Source: Pseudomonas viridiflava (GTDB lineage Bacteria; Pseudomonadota; Gammaproteobacteria; Pseudomonadales; Pseudomonadaceae). From it: a stretch of 64,000 bases of DNA. A model generated the notes under the pieces. The model was not told the origin of the DNA and ran no database searches. It was given only the letters and a program-made list of their open reading frames with translations. Position numbers and translations under genes: made by a program. The stretch is from contig UVIF01000024.1 in the NCBI GenBank assembly GCA_900596015.1, positions 124,001 to 188,000 on the forward strand, read 5' to 3'. Of this stretch, positions 28,537 through 36,843 are shown in pieces. Numbering within the stretch: the stretch's first letter is position 1; each line of letters opens with the position of its first letter.

Positions 28537-29691
28537 TCAGGTGATCACCGATTCGAGGCAGTAATGTCCGATCAGTTCACGCAATAGACGCACGGTAGGC
28601 TGCAAACGTGACATTTCGAGGTATTCACCGGGCTGGTGCGCGCAGGCAATGTTGCCCGGGCCCAGCACCAGGGTTTCACACCCCATGCTCTGCAGGTACG
28701 GCGCCTCGGTACCGAAGCCCACGGCGGCTGCAGTGTGCCCGGTGAGGCGTTCGGCGACCCGGACCAGCTCGGCGTCGGCACGCTGCTCGAACGGCGGTAC
28801 CTCGGCGAACAGCGGAGCGTAATCGATCTTTACCTGATGCAGCTCGGCCAATGGCGCCAGCTTGCCGAGAATCGCGGCACGCAGGACCTGCGGGTCCATG
28901 CCGGGCAACGGCCGCAGGTCGAACTCCAGCGAGCATTGCCCGCAGATGCGGTTGGGGTTGTCACCGCCGTGGATACAACCCAGGTTCAAGGTCGGCTGGG
29001 GCACACTGAACTGCGCGTTGTTGTACTCGCGCTGCCACTCCCTGCGCAGGTTCAACAACTCGCCAATCGCCCCGTGCATCGCTTCCAGGGCGCTGTGGCC
29101 CAGGCTTGGGTCCGAGGAATGGCCACTGCGACCGAGGATGTCGATGCGCTCCATCATCACCCCCTTGTGCAGACGGATCGGCCTGAGCCCGGTCGGCTCG
29201 CCGATGATCGCGGCACGGCCCAGCGGGCGACCGGCCGCGGCCAGCGCCTTGGCGCCGGACATCGAGCTTTCCTCGTCACAGGTGGCAAGGATGATCAGCG
29301 GCTGCTTGAACGGCTGATCGATCAGGCCGCGCACTGCCTCGATCGCCAGCGCGAAAAAGCCCTTCATGTCGCAACTGCCCAGTCCAACCCAGCGTCCGTC
29401 GACCTCGGTGAGCTTGAGCGGATCGGTGCTCCACAGCGCCTCGTCGTAGGGCACCGTATCGCTGTGCCCGGCCAGCACCAAACCGCCGGGGCCACTGCCG
29501 AACGTGGCGATCAGGTTGAACTTGCCAGGCTCGACCTGCTGGATCTCGCAGGCGAAGCCCAGCTCGGTCAGCCAGTTGGCCAGCAGATCGATCACCGGAC
29601 CGTTGGACTGGTCCAGGCTGGGCTGGGTGCAACTCACCGAAGGCGCCGCGATGAGGGCGGCGAACTGTTCCTGCATGGACGGCAATGGCAT
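28537..29691 (-). CDS. argE: Acetylornithine deacetylase ArgE
   Basis: ArgE hydrolyses N2-acetylornithine to ornithine. The 384-residue M20-family metallo-hydrolase has GHSDTVP with H76 and D78, LGSCDMKG with bridging D108, the catalytic Glu pair in ATCDEESS at 140-141 and a C-terminal metal His in NIACAHQPGEYL. I use the ATG complementary to 29689-29691 (MPLPSMQEQF) with GGGAGG upstream; the longer frame has no homology and overlaps the divergent promoter of the CYTH gene. It sits upstream of argA, so both acetyl-cycle genes face the same way. Confidence 0.95.
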   Translation of the reverse strand: MPLPSMQEQFAALIAAPSVSCTQPSLDQSNGPVIDLLANWLTELGFACEIQQVEPGKFNLIATFGSGPGGLVLAGHSDTVPYDEALWSTDPLKLTEVDGRWVGLGSCDMKGFFALAIEAVRGLIDQPFKQPLIILATCDEESSMSGAKALAAAGRPLGRAAIIGEPTGLRPIRLHKGVMMERIDILGRSGHSSDPSLGHSALEAMHGAIGELLNLRREWQREYNNAQFSVPQPTLNLGCIHGGDNPNRICGQCSLEFDLRPLPGMDPQVLRAAILGKLAPLAELHQVKIDYAPLFAEVPPFEQRADAELVRVAERLTGHTAAAVGFGTEAPYLQSMGCETLVLGPGNIACAHQPGEYLEMSRLQPTVRLLRELIGHYCLESVIT

Positions 29692-29830
29692 GGCGAACCT
29701 CCCGGGGCGAGCCCCATCATAGAGCCATCGGGCGCCAAGAATAAACCGCCGTGGCGCGACTGCTGTACACTGCACGGCCTTATTTAGTCATCAGCGCGTT
29801 GTTGTCCGCCAGCGCTTGGATTGCCCCCTC

Positions 29831-31198
29831 ATGCACAAAGAAACCGAAATCAAACTGCGCGTCAGCCGCGAAACGCTCGCTGCCTTGCGTGAGCACCCTC
29901 TGCTGAAGAAGCGCAACAAAAGTGGCTGGGAGCGCCGAGAGCTGTTCAACCAGTACTTCGACACGCCTGCACGCGAACTGGCGGCGGCCAAGGTTGCCCT
30001 GCGCCTGCGTCGCGACGGCGATGAAGTCATCCAGACCCTCAAGACCCGCGGCAGCAGCGTGGCCGGGCTGTCGCAGCGCAACGAGTACGACTGGACCTTG
30101 CCCAAGGCCAAGCTCGACTTGAAAAAGCTCGATGGCGAATGCTGGCCCGAGCAGTTGGCCGAACTGGACAAGAAGACCATCAAACCGGTATTCACCACCG
30201 ATTTCGTGCGCGAGCGGGCAGAAATTGCATGGGGCCGCGGCAAGGCTCGGGTGGTGATCGAGGCGGCTCTGGACCTGGGCAAGGTCATTGTCGGCAAGCA
30301 GTCCGAAGAGATCTGCGAACTGGAGCTGGAGCTGCGTGAAGGTGAGCCATCGGCATTGCTTGAGCTGGCCGCCGAACTGGCCGAGAAACTGGCGCTGATG
30401 CCCTGTGACATCAGCAAGGCCGAGCGCGGCTATCGTCTCAGCGACCCGGACAGCTACGCCCTGAGCCTGCCGGCGCCGGAGCTGAACGCCGAAACCACGC
30501 TCGACGACGCCTTCACCGCTCTTGCCTGGCACCTGTTGGCGAACAGCCAGCGCCTGGCCGAGCAGTACCGCTTCAACGGCCACTGGCGCCTGCTGCAGGA
30601 CTGGGTGCAACAACTCGTCGAGTTGCGCGGGTTGGTTGGCAGCCTGGGCCAGGCCGCTCCGCGCACCAGCAGCAACGAGCTGCGCACCTCTCTCGATGCG
30701 CTGCTCGAAGACTGGCGCCCGCTGGTGCAGGCCGGGCAGGACGACGAAGACGTGCGCAAGGCCGCGCCCGAGCAGTTCGCCGAAGAACTGCTCGACGTAC
30801 GCTGGGGCCAGTTCTCGCTGAACACCTCGCGCTGGCTGCTGGGCCGCCTGTGGACGGTCGAGCGCAACAACCGCGGCAACCGCCAGGGCTCCGCCCAGCT
30901 GCAAAGCTGGCTGGGCCACCTGCTGGCCGAAGAAGGCACGGCGCTGCAACTGTCGCGCTACCAGCAGCAACCCGAGGACCTGGCCGAGCAGTTGCCACGC
31001 ATCGAGCGCATCCAGAGCTGGCTGCATCTGGCCCGCAGTGTGCTGGACGTGCCTGAAGTGGACCGCCTGTTCGGCGAACTGAACAAGCTGCACGCATTGG
31101 CCAGCCTGGATATCAACGACGAAGTGCTGGACGCGCGGATGCAGCAAGCCATTGCCGTGAGCCAGAATCGCGCCTGGAAACTGCTGCTGCGCAAGTAA
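29831..31198 (+). CDS. CYTH-domain inorganic triphosphatase (YgiF type, with helical CHAD-like C-terminus)
   Basis: A 455-residue protein. The N-terminal CYTH domain (about 1-200) starts with the signature HKETEIKLRV (ExExK metal/triphosphate motif) and has the alternating charged strands ALRLRRDGDEVIQTLKTRG, IEAALDLG and ELELELREG that line the triphosphate tunnel. The C-terminal half (about 215-455) is alpha-helical and matches the CHAD arrangement of E. coli YgiF, which hydrolyses inorganic tripolyphosphate. The ATG at 29831 is chosen because the CYTH motif starts three residues later. It is divergent from argE with a 139-base gap. Confidence 0.88.
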   Translation: MHKETEIKLRVSRETLAALREHPLLKKRNKSGWERRELFNQYFDTPARELAAAKVALRLRRDGDEVIQTLKTRGSSVAGLSQRNEYDWTLPKAKLDLKKLDGECWPEQLAELDKKTIKPVFTTDFVRERAEIAWGRGKARVVIEAALDLGKVIVGKQSEEICELELELREGEPSALLELAAELAEKLALMPCDISKAERGYRLSDPDSYALSLPAPELNAETTLDDAFTALAWHLLANSQRLAEQYRFNGHWRLLQDWVQQLVELRGLVGSLGQAAPRTSSNELRTSLDALLEDWRPLVQAGQDDEDVRKAAPEQFAEELLDVRWGQFSLNTSRWLLGRLWTVERNNRGNRQGSAQLQSWLGHLLAEEGTALQLSRYQQQPEDLAEQLPRIERIQSWLHLARSVLDVPEVDRLFGELNKLHALASLDINDEVLDARMQQAIAVSQNRAWKLLLRK

Positions 31199-31218
31199 GC
31201 CTTGTGGCGTTTCTCCGA

Positions 31219-31285
31219 TCTCTTCGCGGCTCCTGGCCGCTCCTACAGGGTGGTGTGAACCTGTAGGAGCGGCTGACATCGCGAT
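31219..31285. repeat. REP pair between convergent genes
   Basis: TCTTCGCGGCTCCTGGCCGC then TCCTACAGGG at the left and CCTGTAGGAGCGGC at the right form a diverged inverted REP pair between the CYTH gene and the Lrp-family gene. Confidence 0.75.
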
Positions 31286-31756
31286 TCACCGATTCACCGG
31301 CAGACTGGTGGTCGACTTGATTTCGGACAGCGCCACCGTCGAATTCACTTCTTGAATGCCCGGCACCATCGACAGTTTCTCGAAGAAGAAACGCTCGTAG
31401 GCCTCGATGTCCGGCGTGACGATGCGCAGCAGGAAATCGACGTTGCCCATCAGCACATAGCACTCCAGCACCTCCGGAAAGCCGCGTATCGCTTCAGTGA
31501 ACTCGGTGAAGTTCGAGCGGCCGTGGGCGTTGAGTTTCACCTCGGCGAATATCTGCGTGTTCAAGCCGATCTTCTTGCGGTCCAGCAGCGTTACCTGTGC
31601 CCTGATCACTCCCTCTTCCTTGAGCCGCTGGATGCGTCGCCAGCAGGGTGACTGCGACAAGCCCACCTGCTCGGCGATCTGCGCGCTGGAAAGCGTGGCG
31701 TCGTCTTGCAGCAACGCCAGGATGCGCCGGTCATAGGCATCCAAAGAACTTTGCAT
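31286..31756 (-). CDS. Lrp/AsnC-family transcriptional regulator
   Basis: A 156-residue Lrp-type regulator. The N-terminal helix-turn-helix (LDAYDRRILALLQDD ... SSAQIAEQVGLSQSPCWRRIQRL) and the C-terminal RAM/ACT-like ligand domain (YVLMGNVDFLLRIVTPDIEAYERF) are complete. It is divergent from the small ACT-like gene at 31884 with an AT-rich 127-base gap that likely contains its operators. Lrp-family proteins sense amino acids and form octamers. The close pairing suggests local autoregulation and control of the ACT-like gene. The ligand is unknown; the protein is not evidently the global Lrp or BkdR. Confidence 0.9.
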   Translation of the reverse strand: MQSSLDAYDRRILALLQDDATLSSAQIAEQVGLSQSPCWRRIQRLKEEGVIRAQVTLLDRKKIGLNTQIFAEVKLNAHGRSNFTEFTEAIRGFPEVLECYVLMGNVDFLLRIVTPDIEAYERFFFEKLSMVPGIQEVNSTVALSEIKSTTSLPVNR

Positions 31757-31847
31757 AGAAATGCCCCTGATCTACTGTTTGTAGAATTGCATGATTCAAG
31801 ATAGCTCAATATTGCGCGAAGTCAGGCAAGAAATACCCGGTCCAGCG

Positions 31848-31864
31848 TGGGAGACTTTCTCCCA
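31848..31864 (+). promoter_or_regulatory. Small hairpin in the leader of the ACT-like gene
   Basis: TGGGAGA-CTT-TCTCCCA is a perfect 7-bp stem with a 3-base loop, 19 bases upstream of the ATG at 31884 and just before the ribosome site CGGAGA. It could be an RNA stem or a protein site. Confidence 0.4.
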
Positions 31865-31883
31865 TCGACCACGGAGATCACCC

Positions 31884-32210
31884 ATGTCCGCCTTTGAACT
31901 GCTGACCTCGCCACGCCCCGATGTCTGGGCCGCAGGCAACCTGACCACGACCGTGCAGTTCAGCCTGAGTGCCGAAATCGAGGCCGACGTGCTGTGCCGG
32001 GTGCTCAATCTGTTTGCCATGCAGTACCTGATCCCCCGGCAGCTCGCTGCATCCCAGGTAGCGGACAGCCTGCAGATCCAGGTGCAGGTGGGCGAGTTGA
32101 CCTGGCACCGCGCACAGGTGATCGCGGAAAAGATGCGCAACCTGATCAGCGTGTTCGATGTGCAGCTGGTCGATGCCCAGCACCCGGCCCAGGCGCAGGC
32201 GTACGCCTGA
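31884..32210 (+). CDS. Small ACT-like protein divergent from the Lrp-family gene
   Basis: A 108-residue protein starting MSAFELLTSPRPDVWAAGNL with CGGAGA as ribosome site 8-9 bases upstream. The central 75 residues alternate strand and amphipathic helix (TVQFSLSAEIEADVLCRVLNLFAMQ ... DSLQIQVQVGELTWHRAQVIAEKMRNLISVFDVQLV). This beta-alpha-beta-beta-alpha-beta pattern is typical of an ACT-type or acetolactate-synthase-small-subunit-like fold. I recognise no catalytic motif. Because an Lrp-family regulator faces it across a short gap, a role as an amino-acid-binding regulatory protein is an inference. The fold call is by eye only. Confidence 0.65.
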   Translation: MSAFELLTSPRPDVWAAGNLTTTVQFSLSAEIEADVLCRVLNLFAMQYLIPRQLAASQVADSLQIQVQVGELTWHRAQVIAEKMRNLISVFDVQLVDAQHPAQAQAYA

Positions 32211-32311
32211 GCGGTCGACAAATGCGGCAACGGTTGCCATGACGGCGACTTCCGACACGGGCGCTAGGCTGTGTAGCACGACAGATCGCGCACCGCCAAG
32301 GAGGCCCCCGC

Positions 32312-34102
32312 ATGACGCTCGTCGCCACTCCCCGCCGACATTGCCACGAAGGCGGCCTGAGCCTCGATGACCTGATCGACGACCTGCTCGCCGAAGGCCT
32401 CATCGAACCGAACACCGCCAGCACACTGCGCGAAGACTTCAAACTGGGGGGCGCACGCCCAGCCCACCCCCTGCAACGGCTCGCCGACTGCCACTTGCCC
32501 GACCCGCGCCAACCGGGACAACTGCTGACGCTCGACGCCCTGAGCCGGTGGCTGGCGGACCACGCCGGGCAACCCTACCTGCGCATCGACCCGCTGTGCA
32601 TCGACGTTGCCACCGTGGTCGCGCTGATGCCCCAGGCCTTTGCAATGCGCCATCACATCCTCGCCGTGGCCGTGGACGAACACAGCGTCACCATCGCCAG
32701 CGCGCAGCCCTGGCAACGCCAGTGGGAAGCCGACCTGGCCCAGGTGCTCAAGCGCTCGATCAAGCGCGTGGTCGCCAACCCCGTGGACATCCAGCGCTTC
32801 ACCGAGCAATTCTTCCAGCTGGCGCGCTCGGTCAGCGGGGCCAGGGTTCAGGGCCAGCCCGGCGCCGCCGGGAATCTGGAACAACTGCTGCAGCTGGGCG
32901 ACATGGCCACGGCACCTGCCGCCAGCGACCAGCATGTGATCAATATCGTCGACTGGCTGTTTCAATACGCGTTCGAGCAGCGCGCCAGTGACATTCATAT
33001 CGAGCCGCGGCGCGACTTCGGTGCGCTGCGCTTTCGCATCGATGGCTTGCTGCATGGCGTGTACCGTTTCCCCGAGCAGGTCACCCTGGCCATCGTCAGC
33101 CGCTTGAAAAGCCTAGGGCGCATGAACGTCGCCGAGAAGCGCAAACCTCAGGATGGCCGGATCAAGACCCGCCTGCCGCAGGGCCAGGAAATCGAACTGC
33201 GCCTGTCCACCCTGCCAACCGCCTTCGGCGAAAAGCTGGTGATGCGCATCTTCGACCCTCAGGTGTTGCTCAAGGATTTTGCCCAGCTCGGCCTGGTGGC
33301 CGAAGACCTGCGGCGCTGGCAGCAGATGACCTCCCAGGCTCACGGCATCGTGCTGGTCACCGGACCCACGGGGTCGGGCAAGACCACCACGCTGTACACC
33401 ACCCTCAAGCAGCTGGCGACCCCGCAGATCAACCTGTGCACCATCGAAGATCCCATCGAGATGGTCGAACCGGCGTTCAACCAGCTGCAGGTGCAGCACA
33501 ACATCGACCTGGACTTTGCCAGTGGCCTGCGCGCACTGATGCGGCAGGATCCGGACATCATCATGATCGGCGAGATCCGCGACCTGGAGACGGCCGAGAT
33601 GGCGATCCAGGCGGCGCTGACCGGCCACCTGGTGGTGTCGACCCTGCACACCAACGATGCCGTGGGCGCGATCACTCGGCTGCTCGAACTGGGTGTCGCA
33701 CACTACCTGATCAAGGCCACGGTGCTGGGCGTCATGGCGCAGCGCCTGGTCCGCACCCTGTGCGAAGACTGCAAGGCGCCGGTGCGCATCGATCCGAAGA
33801 GCTGGCAGGCGCTCATCGAGCCCTGGCGCATGGCCGTGCCCGAGGGTGCGCGGCGGGCCGTCGGCTGTCCGCGCTGTCGCGACACCGGTTACTGCGGGCG
33901 CGCCGGGGTCTATGAAGTGCTGCTGCTGAGCGACGGCGTCAAGGCCTGCATCGACGCCGACACCGACCTTGTCGCGCTCCGGCGCCAGGCGTGCAGAGAA
34001 GGCATGCGCAGCCTGCGCCTGAGCGGCGCACAACAGATCGCCGCCGGCCTGACCACGCTCGAGGAGGTGCTGCGCGTCACCCCGCGCAGCGAGTCGATGT
34101 AA
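32312..34102 (+). CDS. Orphan GspE/PilB-family secretion ATPase
   Basis: A 596-residue type II secretion/type IV pilus-type ATPase. An N-terminal GspE-N-like region (about 15-190) is followed by the PAS-like N2 domain (NIVDWLFQYAFEQRASDIHIEPR) and the RecA-like core: Walker A GPTGSGKTT at 351-359, Asp box TIEDPIEM, Walker B DPDIIMIGEIRD and His box TGHLVVSTLHTND. A zinc-binding four-Cys motif (C484/C487 and C519/C522) is intact. All catalytic elements are present, so it should be active. No pilin, secretin or inner-membrane platform gene is nearby, so it must work with machinery encoded elsewhere or be a stand-alone member. Confidence 0.9.
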   Translation: MTLVATPRRHCHEGGLSLDDLIDDLLAEGLIEPNTASTLREDFKLGGARPAHPLQRLADCHLPDPRQPGQLLTLDALSRWLADHAGQPYLRIDPLCIDVATVVALMPQAFAMRHHILAVAVDEHSVTIASAQPWQRQWEADLAQVLKRSIKRVVANPVDIQRFTEQFFQLARSVSGARVQGQPGAAGNLEQLLQLGDMATAPAASDQHVINIVDWLFQYAFEQRASDIHIEPRRDFGALRFRIDGLLHGVYRFPEQVTLAIVSRLKSLGRMNVAEKRKPQDGRIKTRLPQGQEIELRLSTLPTAFGEKLVMRIFDPQVLLKDFAQLGLVAEDLRRWQQMTSQAHGIVLVTGPTGSGKTTTLYTTLKQLATPQINLCTIEDPIEMVEPAFNQLQVQHNIDLDFASGLRALMRQDPDIIMIGEIRDLETAEMAIQAALTGHLVVSTLHTNDAVGAITRLLELGVAHYLIKATVLGVMAQRLVRTLCEDCKAPVRIDPKSWQALIEPWRMAVPEGARRAVGCPRCRDTGYCGRAGVYEVLLLSDGVKACIDADTDLVALRRQACREGMRSLRLSGAQQIAAGLTTLEEVLRVTPRSESM

Positions 34103-34224
34103 CGCCACCGCGGCAGCCAAGCCGTTGGCCTTGGGGAACTTGAACGGGATTGGCCGTATCCAATGTGCGAACGACAAATGCCCCGGATTACATTCGTACC
34201 GGATCACACTGTGGAGTCTCGATC

Positions 34225-34542
34225 ATGCGCCTCAAAACCGCCGTTGCTACCCTCGCGTTGCTGTCCCTGCCCGTAAGCTCGGCAATGGCCGACCCCTTCT
34301 GGCGCAACGTGCTCTCTTCCGGCGCCACGACCGGCTCCTCCTACCTGACCTTCAAGGATCACAAGCTGATCATTGCCGCGCAGGACGATGCCGGCAGCTT
34401 CGTGGCCAGCGAAGGCGGTATCCGTGGTCCGTACCTGGAAGCCGCGATCCACAAGGTGCGCGCCGAGAACCCCGGCCTGGAGGCTTCCGACATGGATCTG
34501 GCCAACGCCATCCTGGCCAGGAACGCCGTCGCCGATAACTGA
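34225..34542 (+). CDS. Exported DUF2388-family protein
   Basis: A 105-residue protein with a clear signal peptide (MRLKTAVATLALLSLPVSSAMA, cleavage about residue 22). The mature part begins DPFWRNVLSSGATTGSSYLTFKDHKLI and includes DDAGSFVASEGGIRGPYLEAAI, the conserved core of DUF2388 proteins of Pseudomonas. The ATG at 34225 is set by the signal peptide and GGAG upstream. A strong terminator follows. No enzymatic motif is present; the function of the family is unknown. Confidence 0.85.
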   Translation: MRLKTAVATLALLSLPVSSAMADPFWRNVLSSGATTGSSYLTFKDHKLIIAAQDDAGSFVASEGGIRGPYLEAAIHKVRAENPGLEASDMDLANAILARNAVADN

Positions 34543-34555
34543 TAGCGCGGCCATG

Positions 34556-34590
34556 AAAAAACCCTCGCACCCAGGTGCGAGGGTTTTTTT
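34556..34590. terminator. Bidirectional terminator, DUF2388 gene / betT
   Basis: A6 - CCCTCGCACC - CAGG - TGCGAGGG - T7. A strong GC stem with a T-run on the plus strand and an A-run that gives a T-run on the minus strand; it lies between the convergent stops. Confidence 0.95.
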
Positions 34591-34646
34591 GTGTGCAGGT
34601 TTTTTGCACAGGTGCAGGCGAGGGGCCGTGCCCCCCCCTGCCGCTG

Positions 34647-36647
34647 TCAGCGCACCAGGTGCAGGAACTGCATGTGCCGTTCGTACTGGTCGAGGATGTC
34701 GTTGATGATCTGCTCCTTGCTGTAGCCGACCAGGTCGTAGTCCTGGCTGCCTTCGGCCAGATGCACCTCGGCGCGGTAGTAGCGTCGGTTCTTCAGTTCC
34801 TGGTTGCCCATGCCGCCACGGGCGAAGGAGGGCGTGAAGTAACCGCGCATCTGCACCTGATAGATGAACGGGCGTTCTTCACCATGACCGATCTCGAAGA
34901 TCACGTTGTCGTGAGGGGTGTCCTCTTGCGCAACGGCATCCAGGCCCTTCTCGGCGAACGATGCGGTGACTTCCGCCACGGCCGGCCGCACGTGGGTGTC
35001 CATGAACCGGTACACCTCGTCACGCGAGGGGAAGCTCACGGCCTGGCTCAACCGCTGGCGCCAGCCGCCTCGCCCTGGCCGCGAGCTGGCGACCGGCGCC
35101 AGCGAATACAACTGGGCGATCTTGCGCTGGCTTTCCATGTGGAACGCCTTGTGCAACCCCCACATCATCGCCAGCAGAATGATCGAGAACGGCAGCGAGG
35201 TGAGCACCACCGCCGATTTCAGCGAGTCGATGCTGCCGGCGAACAGCAGGCCGCTGGTGACCAGTGCGGTCATTGCGCCCCAGAATACCCGCAGCCATTT
35301 CGGCCCGTCTTCGTCCGGGTTGCCGCCACGTGCCGACAGGGTCGAAAGCACGACGGTGCCCGAGTCGGCCGAGGTGACGAAAAACACGAAACTGATGAAC
35401 ACCGTAACGGCGATCACCGTCCTCGCCCATGGGTAGGTTTCGAGCAGCAGGTAGAGGGTCATCGACGGGTCATCGATGGCCGACTGGCCGATGGCAGCCA
35501 TGCCATGGTTGATCACCTGGTCGATGGCGCTGTTGCCGAAGATCGACATCCAGGCCAGGGTGAAGCCCAGTGGAATCAGCAGCACGCCGAAGACGAACTC
35601 GCGAATGGTGCGTCCGCGCGAGATGCGCGCAATGAACAGCCCCACGAAAGGCGACCAGGCAATCCACCAGGCCCAATAGAACACCGTCCAGTTACCCAGC
35701 CAATCGCTGGGTTTGTCGTAGGCGTAGACGTCGAAGCTCTTGCTGGGCAGTGCACCCAGATAATCGCCGACGTTCTGCACCAGAGTGCTGAGCAAGTGCT
35801 GGGTCGGCCCGGCGAACAGCACGAAGAGCAACAGCGCACAGGCCAGCAGCATGTTGATGTCGGACATCACCCGCACGCCCTTGTCGACACCGGAGACCGC
35901 TACCAGAATGGCTGCACCCATCATCAGAGTGATCAGGATCACCTGCACCCACTGGGTGTGGGCAACGCCGAACAGGTAATCCAGGCCGGAATTGAGGTGC
36001 AGCACGCCGAACCCCATGTCGGCACCCAGGCCGAAGATGGTGGCGATGATGCCGAAGCCGTCCACGGCGTAGCCGATCGGCCCGTTGATGCGTTTGCCGA
36101 TCAGCGGGTAGAGCGCCGAACGCAGCGCCAGCGGCAGGTTGTGGCGATAGGCGAAATAGGCCAGGGCCATGCCGACGAAGGCGAACACGCCCCACCCGTG
36201 CAGGCCCCAGTGCAGGAACAGCAACTGCATGGCCTGGCGCGCGGCTTCCTGGGTGCCCGCCTCACCCTGCGGGGGTTGCAGCATATGGGTCAGCGGTTCG
36301 GAAACGCAGAAGAAGAACAGCGTGATGCTGATGCCGGCGGCAAACAACATGCCGGCCCAGGACAAATAGCTGAACTCGGGCTCGTCATGATCGGCCCCCA
36401 GCTTGATCTTGCCGTAGCCCGACAGCGCGGTGACCACGACGAATACCAGGTACAGGGTCATGGCCAGCATGTAGTACCAGCCCACCGTATTGGCGGCCCA
36501 GCTTTGCGCTGCCATCAGCCACTGACCAGCTGCCTGCGGAAAGGAAATGACGACGATGCCGAAAATCAGGATGAAACTGGCGGCGAAGTAGAACACCGGA
36601 GGGTTCATGCGCACGTTGCCGCTTGGCGCTGATGAAGATGCACTCAT
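34647..36647 (-). CDS. betT: BCCT-family choline/betaine transporter BetT
   Basis: A 666-residue betaine/choline/carnitine transporter with 12 hydrophobic segments in the first 520 residues and a long C-terminal cytoplasmic tail, as in BetT osmoresponsive choline transporters. The BCCT signature GNWTVFYWAWWIAWSPFVG and the following RISRGRTIREF are intact, and the substrate-pocket Trp cluster is present. I start it at the ATG complementary to 36645-36647 (MSASSSAPSGN). An operator-like palindrome lies 92-118 bases upstream. BetT takes up choline for glycine betaine synthesis or catabolism, driven by H+ or Na+. Confidence 0.92.
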   Translation of the reverse strand: MSASSSAPSGNVRMNPPVFYFAASFILIFGIVVISFPQAAGQWLMAAQSWAANTVGWYYMLAMTLYLVFVVVTALSGYGKIKLGADHDEPEFSYLSWAGMLFAAGISITLFFFCVSEPLTHMLQPPQGEAGTQEAARQAMQLLFLHWGLHGWGVFAFVGMALAYFAYRHNLPLALRSALYPLIGKRINGPIGYAVDGFGIIATIFGLGADMGFGVLHLNSGLDYLFGVAHTQWVQVILITLMMGAAILVAVSGVDKGVRVMSDINMLLACALLLFVLFAGPTQHLLSTLVQNVGDYLGALPSKSFDVYAYDKPSDWLGNWTVFYWAWWIAWSPFVGLFIARISRGRTIREFVFGVLLIPLGFTLAWMSIFGNSAIDQVINHGMAAIGQSAIDDPSMTLYLLLETYPWARTVIAVTVFISFVFFVTSADSGTVVLSTLSARGGNPDEDGPKWLRVFWGAMTALVTSGLLFAGSIDSLKSAVVLTSLPFSIILLAMMWGLHKAFHMESQRKIAQLYSLAPVASSRPGRGGWRQRLSQAVSFPSRDEVYRFMDTHVRPAVAEVTASFAEKGLDAVAQEDTPHDNVIFEIGHGEERPFIYQVQMRGYFTPSFARGGMGNQELKNRRYYRAEVHLAEGSQDYDLVGYSKEQIINDILDQYERHMQFLHLVR

Positions 36648-36738
36648 GCGCGGTGCACTCCACACGTTCGTAAATGGAAGAAACTGGGCGTTTTCAGCAA
36701 GGGATGGCCTCCTGTTGAACGCGAATCGCGATCCATGG

Positions 36739-36765
36739 TTTTATTGAACGAGCGTTCAATTAAAA
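36739..36765. promoter_or_regulatory. TetR/BetI-like palindromic operator upstream of betT
   Basis: ATTGAACG-AG-CGTTCAAT (36743-36760) is a palindrome with perfect 8-base arms, extended by TTTT on the left and TAAAA on the right. It lies 96-113 bases upstream of the betT start and just past the cysE stop. The spacing and arms fit a TetR-family dimer; BetI, the choline-responsive repressor of bet genes, is the obvious candidate, by inference. Confidence 0.6.
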
Positions 36766-36843
36766 CACGACTGATGGGTAGATGGCCAATTGATGGGCCG
36801 AACGGTCCTGCCTGGCAGACCGTTCGCGGCGTTCTGCGTGGCG

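Noticed and set aside
34575..36632. Long plus-strand frame opposite betT
   Set aside because: Hydrophilic antisense shadow; betT has full membrane signatures on the other strand.
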